DNA of 35,073 nt from Pseudonocardia xinjiangensis. GTDB taxonomy: Bacteria > Actinomycetota > Actinomycetes > Mycobacteriales > Pseudonocardiaceae. Of the stretch, positions 29,993-35,073 are shown in pieces. Numbering within the stretch: position 1 is the stretch's first letter; each line of letters starts with the position of its first letter. Both the position numbers and the translations under genes were made by a program. The notes beneath the pieces were generated by a model. The model searched no databases and was not told where the DNA came from. It was given only the letters and a program-made list of their open reading frames with translations. Location of the stretch: assembly GCF_012911925.1 (NCBI RefSeq), contig NZ_JAAXKY010000077.1, positions 1 through 35,073 of the forward strand. The letters are read 5' to 3'.

Positions 29993-32900
29993 GTGCTCTC
30001 GCCCGCACGGTCGGTGCCTCCACCCGAGCCGGACAGCCCTCGGGAACCGCACCACGGCGGTCGGGACAGACGTGACGGGACGCCGCCGCTGCGCGCCGCA
30101 CACGGCCCCCGCCGCGCTGTCTTCGCGCTCGGGCTGATCTCAGCACTCGCAGCGGTGGCGTTCCCGTTCGCACCGGTCCACCAGCCGGATGTCCGCTACA
30201 GCTGGACGGCCTCCGAAGGGCCGGCCGCGATCCCGCTGATGCCCTACCAGCCCGTCGACCTGACCGTGACCACGAGCTGTGCCGTGGCCCGCGGTGAGGG
30301 CGCGCCCCGCGGTGCCGCGGCCCCGAGCGCGGACCGCGTGCTGGTCTCCACCGTGCCGCTGCGGCCCGACCCCGCTGCCGAACCGCTGCACGGCCTGCGC
30401 CTGACGGCCACGGGCGACGATCTGCGCGTCGCGAGCGCCGGGGTGGACCTGGGCACGGTGCGGCTCCCGCCGGGAGCGTGCACCCTCGAGGTGGTCTCCG
30501 ACCCCCAGCGCACCGACGTCCTCCTGAACGGCGCGCCGGCGCTCACCCACGAGGGCGACGTGCGGCCCGACGTCGCGGGGGCGTTCAGCGACGTGCCCTC
30601 CGGCGTCGCCATGGGGCTCACCGCCGACACCCGTTTCCAGACCACCATCTCCGCACTCAAGACCGCGATCGGCCTGGTGTGCGCGCTCGCCCTTCTCGGG
30701 ATGCTCGTCGCGCTGCGCCGCGCCGACCGTGCCGTCACCCACCGCGTGCGGCTGCTCCCGCGCCGCTGGTGGGTCCCGCGTCCCGTCGACGCCGCGGTCG
30801 TGGCTCTGCTCGGCGTGTGGTGGGTCGTCGGCGCGATCACCGTGGACGACGGCTACATCACCGGCATCGTCCGCAGCATCGGCAGCAACGGGTTCATCGG
30901 CAACGTCTACCGCTGGCTGAACGCGCCGGAAGCACCGTTCAGCTGGTTCTACGACGTCTACTACGCCTGGTCGCTCGTGTCGCCGTCCACGCTGTGGATG
31001 CGGCTGCCGTCCACCCTGCTCGGGCTGCTGTGCTGGTGGCTGCTCTCCCGGCTCGTGCTGCCCCGCCTGGGGCGGTTCTCCACCCGCCGCTCGGTGCCGT
31101 GGCTCGCCGCGCTGGGCCTGGCCACGTGGTGGGTGCCGCTGAACCTCGGGCTGCGGCCCGAGCCGTGGGTGGCTGTCGGCGGCCTCGCGGTGTTCCTGGC
31201 CGTCGAGCGCGCCGTGGCCGTCCGCACGGTGCTGCCGCTCGCCGTCGGGCTCGTGATCGCCGGAGTCACCACCGCACTGACCCCGGCCGGGATCATGGCG
31301 TTCACGCCGTTCCTCGCCGCCGCGCTGCCCGTGCTGCGGCTGCTGCGCGCCCGCCGTGACCTGCACGTGCTGCCGTTGGTCGTCGCGCTCGTGGCCGCCC
31401 CGGCCTCTGCGGTGCTGCTGATGGTGACCGACCAGAGCCTCGCCGGGGTGCTCGAGGCCACCAGGGTGCGCACGGTGATCGGCGGCGGGATGGAGTGGTA
31501 CGAGGAGTACGCGCGCTACTCCACCCTGCTCGAGCCCGCGTCGTTCCAGGGTTCGCTCGGACGGCGTGCCGCGGTGCTCGTCACGCTGCTCGCGGCCGTC
31601 GGCGTGTTGTGGACGCTGCGGACGGCGCGGACCGGCATCGCCGCCGGACCGGCCCGGCGGCTGGTGCTCGGCTTCCTGATCTCGCTGGCCACCTTCACCG
31701 CCAGCCCCACCAAGTGGACCCAGCACTTCGGCGACGTCGCAGGCTACGGAGCCGCGGTGCTGGTGCTGGGCATCGTGGCGTGGTCGGCGGGACCCCGCGT
31801 GTCCACCCTGCGCGAGCGACCGCGTCAGCTGGTGGCCGGGCTCGGCGCGGTGACGGTCGTCGGCGCGCTGGTCCTGGCCGGCTACAACATCTGGCCGTAC
31901 GCGAGCAACTGGTTCGTACCGAGCTTCAGCACCAAGCCCCCGGCGGTGGGCAGCGTTCCGCTGGCCACCATCGTGCTGGTCGGCGGCGGTCTCCTCGTGC
32001 TCGGGCTGCTCGCCCGGACAGCCTGGCTGCGCGCGGGGGGCGCCACCGACGTCGCCGTACCGAGGCGGGTGCCCGGCCCCGCGCCGCTGGTGGCCGTCCT
32101 CCTGGTGGCCGTGCTGGCGCTGCAGGTGCTGGGCTTCGCGCGCACCGCCGTCGAGCATCGCGACAGCTACACCCTCGCCTCCGACGGCATCGCCACGCTG
32201 CAGGGCCGCCCGTGCGGCCTGGAGCAGCAGCTGTCCGTCGAGACCGATCCGGCCGCCGGGCTGCTGCCGGTCGCGTCCGGGCCGCCGACGCCCCGCACCC
32301 TGCCCGTCGACATCGGGGGCACCACCCTGCCCGGTGTCGTCGTCGCGGGACGGATGACCACCGCCTGGTTCCGGCTCGACCCCGAGCAGCGCTCCGGTGC
32401 GCTCCCCGTGGTCGTCACGACCTCGGGCGCAGCCCAGCCGGGCGACGCGCTGTACCTGGAGTTCGGGTCGGGGCAACGGGTGCTCGAACGCCGGCCCGTC
32501 ACCGCGGACACCGTCGAACCGACCGACGACCGCCAGATGGCTCCGCGCGACGCCGACACCGTGCGGCTCGCCGTCGTCGCGCCGAACGCGGGCCCCCGGC
32601 CCCCCGCCGTCGTGTCGCTCCCCCGGGTGCCACGGCTCACCCCGATGCTCGGAATCCTCCCGCCCGGCTCCACCGCGATCCTCGACTGGCCGGTCGCCTT
32701 CCTCTTCCCCTGCATCACCCCGGAACCGCTGCCGCTGGGCACCGCGGCGCTGGCGAAGTGGCGTGTCGGACCGCCCGCGAGCGACCCGTCCGGGTTAATT
32801 ACCTACGCCCCGGGCTTCGGCGGACCCTTCGCCGCACCCCGCCAGCTGGTCACCGAGCAGCGGATGGCCACCTACCTCCACGGCGACCCGACACGCGATG

Positions 32901-33031
32901 CCGCGCAGCTCTATCGCTGGTCACCGCTGGTCCCGCTCGTGCAGCCGGCTCCCGTCGTCACGGATGAGACCGTCTCCGGGTGGCACCGGGACGGCCACGC
33001 GCGCGTCCCCGGGCTCGATCCCGTCGGCTGA
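29993..33031 (+). CDS. Arabinosyltransferase, Emb family (second copy)
   Basis: This is a 1012-residue Emb protein. It has a helix at about 40-60, a periplasmic N-terminal domain, a helix at IGLVCALALLGMLVAL, the polytopic GT-C core and a C-terminal soluble domain from about 720. The catalytic-region motif is VDDGY (Asp285-Asp286), followed by ITGIVR. Ile292 falls where EmbB of M. tuberculosis has Met306, the site of ethambutol-resistance changes including Met to Ile. WMRLPSTLLGLLCWWLLSR is a strong Emb signature. Codon 935 is TTA (32795-32797), the only in-frame TTA I found, and lies in an AT-rich spot. It has its own -10-like TAGGGT six bases before the GTG. It extends arabinan from DPA together with its paralogue. 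Confidence 0.93.
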   Translation: MLSPARSVPPPEPDSPREPHHGGRDRRDGTPPLRAAHGPRRAVFALGLISALAAVAFPFAPVHQPDVRYSWTASEGPAAIPLMPYQPVDLTVTTSCAVARGEGAPRGAAAPSADRVLVSTVPLRPDPAAEPLHGLRLTATGDDLRVASAGVDLGTVRLPPGACTLEVVSDPQRTDVLLNGAPALTHEGDVRPDVAGAFSDVPSGVAMGLTADTRFQTTISALKTAIGLVCALALLGMLVALRRADRAVTHRVRLLPRRWWVPRPVDAAVVALLGVWWVVGAITVDDGYITGIVRSIGSNGFIGNVYRWLNAPEAPFSWFYDVYYAWSLVSPSTLWMRLPSTLLGLLCWWLLSRLVLPRLGRFSTRRSVPWLAALGLATWWVPLNLGLRPEPWVAVGGLAVFLAVERAVAVRTVLPLAVGLVIAGVTTALTPAGIMAFTPFLAAALPVLRLLRARRDLHVLPLVVALVAAPASAVLLMVTDQSLAGVLEATRVRTVIGGGMEWYEEYARYSTLLEPASFQGSLGRRAAVLVTLLAAVGVLWTLRTARTGIAAGPARRLVLGFLISLATFTASPTKWTQHFGDVAGYGAAVLVLGIVAWSAGPRVSTLRERPRQLVAGLGAVTVVGALVLAGYNIWPYASNWFVPSFSTKPPAVGSVPLATIVLVGGGLLVLGLLARTAWLRAGGATDVAVPRRVPGPAPLVAVLLVAVLALQVLGFARTAVEHRDSYTLASDGIATLQGRPCGLEQQLSVETDPAAGLLPVASGPPTPRTLPVDIGGTTLPGVVVAGRMTTAWFRLDPEQRSGALPVVVTTSGAAQPGDALYLEFGSGQRVLERRPVTADTVEPTDDRQMAPRDADTVRLAVVAPNAGPRPPAVVSLPRVPRLTPMLGILPPGSTAILDWPVAFLFPCITPEPLPLGTAALAKWRVGPPASDPSGLITYAPGFGGPFAAPRQLVTEQRMATYLHGDPTRDAAQLYRWSPLVPLVQPAPVVTDETVSGWHRDGHARVPGLDPVG

Positions 33032-33049
33032 CCCCGCCGGGGTTCAGCC
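33026..33049 (+). terminator. Hairpin overlapping the second emb stop
   Basis: GGCTGACCCC (including the TGA stop) pairs with GGGGTTCAGCC, leaving one bulged T and a short GCC loop. It is a stable stem placed at the end of the emb2 coding region. Weakly T-rich sequence follows. glfT2 begins 60 nt later, so readthrough may occur. Confidence 0.55.
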
Positions 33050-33108
33050 CGTTGCTTGCCCCACAATGAGGCATCCAGGTACACACCCGACCGAGGACGG
33101 CTGTCTAC

Positions 33109-35034
33109 ATGCTTCGCATACCGGAAAGCACGAGCCCGGCGACGGAGACACCCGCCGCCACGGACCGAGCCGTCCCGGATCCGTCCGAGGACAACGGCCG
33201 ACCCGCTCTCACCGCGCAGCGCGGTCTGTTCTTCGGGCCGTCGGCCCTGGTGCCGGAGGATCTCTACTCCATCGTCGAGAAGGGCGCGGCGCGCCGCGAG
33301 CGCACCAGCGTCACGCTGGACCCCAGCACCCGCGTCAGCACCAACACCTACTTCGGCCGGTTCCACGCCACCTACTGGCAGCGCTGGACCGACGTCTCGT
33401 CCATCGAGGTCCGGGCGGTCGTCACCGGAACGGGCAGGCTGCGTCTGATGGCGTCGGACACCAACAAGGTGTGGCGCATCGTCGAGGCCCACGACGTCCG
33501 TGACGCCGACGGCAGCACGATCCGGCTCACCGGGCCCGTCGACCGGTTCGTCGACGGCGGCGGCATGTGGCTGGAGTTCACCACCGAGACCGGTCACCTC
33601 ACCGTCTCCGACGTCACGTGGACCGTCCCCGTCACCCGGCGCGTGCCGCGCACCGACGTGGTGATCTGCACGTACAACCGGGCCGAGGACTGCCTCAACA
33701 CGCTGCAGGCGATGGCCTCCGATCCCGACGCCCTGACCAGCGTCGGCACCGTGCAGGTCGTCGACCAGGGCAGCGACCCGATCGAGTCGCGGCCCCGCTT
33801 CGCAGAGATCGCCGAGGCACTCGGCGAGCGGCTGCGCTACGTCCGGCAGCCCAACCTCGGCGGGGCGGGCGGCTTCACCCGCGGGCTGTTCGACGCCACG
33901 GCGGGCGAGCCGGCCGACCACGCCGACGTCCTGCTCATGGACGACGACGTGCTGCTCGACCCCGAGATCCTCATCCGGCTCACCGCGTTCGCCGCGAGCA
34001 CCCGCCACCCCACGATCGTCGGTGGGCAGATGCTCAACCTGCTCCACCCCGCCCACCTGCACATCTCCGCGGAGTACGCCGAGCCGGAGCTCCTGCAGGT
34101 CGGCATGCCGGTGCCCGGTGCGCTCAAAGAGGCCTACCTGCTCGGCACCGACGAGCGGCAGCTGCCGATCAACCAGGAGCGCCGCGTCGACACCGAGTAC
34201 AACGGCTGGTGGTCCTGCCTGATCCCGGCCGCGATCGTGCGGGCCATCGGCTACCCGCTGCCGCTGTTCTTCCAGTGGGACGACATCGAGTACGGGTACC
34301 GGGCCCGCTCCCACGGCTTCCCCACCGTCGCACTGCCCGGAGCCGGCGTGTGGCACGCCGACTTCGGGTGGAAGGACTGGGACGAGTGGCACCGGTACTT
34401 CAACATGCGCAACGGGCTGATCACCGCGGCACTGCACACCGACTTCTCGGTGCGGCGGCTCACCCGGCGGCTCGGGCAGCTGCTGTCGCAGTACGTGATC
34501 AGCATGCAGTACGGGCTGTCGGCCACCCTGCTGCAGGCCATGGAGGACTTCCTGGACGGCCCCGAGATCCTGCGTGACGGGTCGGCGGCCGCCGCCGCGG
34601 AGATCCGGCGCATCCGGTCGCGGTACGCCGAGACCGCCATGCACCCCGTCTCCGAGGTGCATGACGACTTCCGCGACCTGCAGGTCGTGCGGGCGGCCAA
34701 CCCGCCCGGCCACGAGCGGCTCACGTGGCTCAAGCGCGCCGCGTACCTGCTCACCGACCGGTCGGTGCACCGATCGGGCTTCGTCCCGGCAGGCGACGCG
34801 CACTGGTGGCACGTCTCCACCTTCGAACGCGCCGTGGTCACCGACATGTCCGAGCAGGGCATCCGCGTCCGCACCCGCGACAAGGACGTGGCGCTGCAGC
34901 TCACGAAGCGCGCCGCCGGGACGTTCCGCCGGTTCGTGTCGGAGGGACCCGCGGTGGCGCAGCGCTACCGCGCCGAGATGGGCAACCTCACCAGCAGGGA
35001 CAACTGGGCGCGGCTCTACGGCCTGGACGACTGA
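33109..35034 (+). CDS. glfT2: Galactofuranosyltransferase GlfT2 (Rv3808c homologue)
   Basis: This is a 641-residue processive Galf transferase that polymerises the main galactan with alternating beta-(1-5) and beta-(1-6) links from UDP-Galf. The N-terminal jelly-roll-like domain includes RGLFFGPSALVPEDLYS. The GT-A domain begins at RTDVVICTYNRAEDCLNTLQ, with the metal-binding DDD at residues 278-280 (LLMDDDVLLDPE). GVWHADFGWKDWDEWHRYFN holds the conserved catalytic-region histidine, and FFQWDDIEYGYR is also typical. The length agrees with the mycobacterial enzyme (637). ATG 33109 is used, with no strong ribosome-binding site. It follows the second emb gene by 77 bp, whereas in mycobacteria fbp, fadD32, pks13 and other genes lie between. 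Confidence 0.95.
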   Translation: MLRIPESTSPATETPAATDRAVPDPSEDNGRPALTAQRGLFFGPSALVPEDLYSIVEKGAARRERTSVTLDPSTRVSTNTYFGRFHATYWQRWTDVSSIEVRAVVTGTGRLRLMASDTNKVWRIVEAHDVRDADGSTIRLTGPVDRFVDGGGMWLEFTTETGHLTVSDVTWTVPVTRRVPRTDVVICTYNRAEDCLNTLQAMASDPDALTSVGTVQVVDQGSDPIESRPRFAEIAEALGERLRYVRQPNLGGAGGFTRGLFDATAGEPADHADVLLMDDDVLLDPEILIRLTAFAASTRHPTIVGGQMLNLLHPAHLHISAEYAEPELLQVGMPVPGALKEAYLLGTDERQLPINQERRVDTEYNGWWSCLIPAAIVRAIGYPLPLFFQWDDIEYGYRARSHGFPTVALPGAGVWHADFGWKDWDEWHRYFNMRNGLITAALHTDFSVRRLTRRLGQLLSQYVISMQYGLSATLLQAMEDFLDGPEILRDGSAAAAAEIRRIRSRYAETAMHPVSEVHDDFRDLQVVRAANPPGHERLTWLKRAAYLLTDRSVHRSGFVPAGDAHWWHVSTFERAVVTDMSEQGIRVRTRDKDVALQLTKRAAGTFRRFVSEGPAVAQRYRAEMGNLTSRDNWARLYGLDD

Positions 35035-35073
35035 AGCCGCTCCGACGACGAAGGGGGCCCGGACGGCCGATGC
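35035..35073 (+). other. Window edge, possible start of the next gene
   Basis: AAGGGGG at 35051-35057 and an ATG at 35070-35072 could be the ribosome-binding site and start of a gene downstream of glfT2. Only one codon is visible, so no identity can be given. Confidence 0.25.

Noticed and set aside
27084..30173. Very long minus-strand open frame opposite the first emb gene
   Set aside because: It is a shadow caused by high GC. The translation is Arg/His/Gly-rich without domains, and the opposite strand encodes a clear Emb protein.
32911..34812. Long minus-strand frame opposite glfT2
   Set aside because: GlfT2 on the plus strand is unambiguous, and the minus translation has no recognisable domain.

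Overview
The window is very GC-rich actinobacterial DNA with strong G/C third positions, GTG starts, 1-14 nt gene overlaps and several probable leaderless promoters. Its core is a rearranged arabinogalactan (AG) locus like the mycobacterial Rv3779-Rv3809 region. Recognisable members are bpa, wzm, wzt, glfT1, an Rv3789-type GtrA protein, dprE1, dprE2, aftB, two emb arabinosyltransferases and glfT2. No mycolate genes (fbp, fadD32, pks13, accD4) lie between emb and glfT2, where mycobacteria carry them. I therefore infer an AG-containing actinomycete without mycolic acids, most likely Pseudonocardia or a relative. No rRNA, tRNA, CRISPR array or insertion sequence was seen.

Layout. (1) 1-3198: accessory genes: a 5'-truncated zinc metallopeptidase, a cupin, a GNAT acetyltransferase (-) and a quinone oxidoreductase. 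(2) 3335-6604: bpa (proteasome activator), then the tightly packed wzm-wzt-glfT1, which start galactan synthesis and export the lipid-linked galactan. (3) 6605-12471: an inserted exopolysaccharide-type operon. It has a long regulatory region with a perfect Crp-type site, a hyaluronan-synthase-like processive GT2, a two-TM parallel beta-helix protein, a beta-helix lipoprotein and a UDP-glucose 6-dehydrogenase. This is the best candidate for an undescribed system. (4) 12530-16121: GtrA (-), a DUF885 peptidase, a nitroreductase and a DUF1707 protein (-). (5) 16252-18867: dprE1-dprE2 (decaprenyl-phosphoryl-arabinose synthesis) and a YCII protein. (6) 18895-26360: a minus-strand run transcribed as flippase, GT4, methyltransferase, aftB, second nitroreductase and acyltransferase-3. 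(7) 26718-35034: emb, emb and glfT2.

Working together: GlfT1 and GlfT2 build galactan on the polyprenyl carrier and Wzm/Wzt translocates it. DprE1/DprE2 make the arabinose donor, GtrA supports arabinosylation, the Emb proteins extend arabinan and AftB caps it. The minus-strand flippase, GT4, methyltransferase and acyltransferase may decorate the wall or make a separate glycan (inference). AftA, UbiA and Glf are not in the window. Points worth checking: the cysteine that benzothiazinones attack in DprE1 is threonine here, two paralogous nitroreductases flank dprE1/dprE2, and the GT4 lacks the second glutamate of its EX7E motif.
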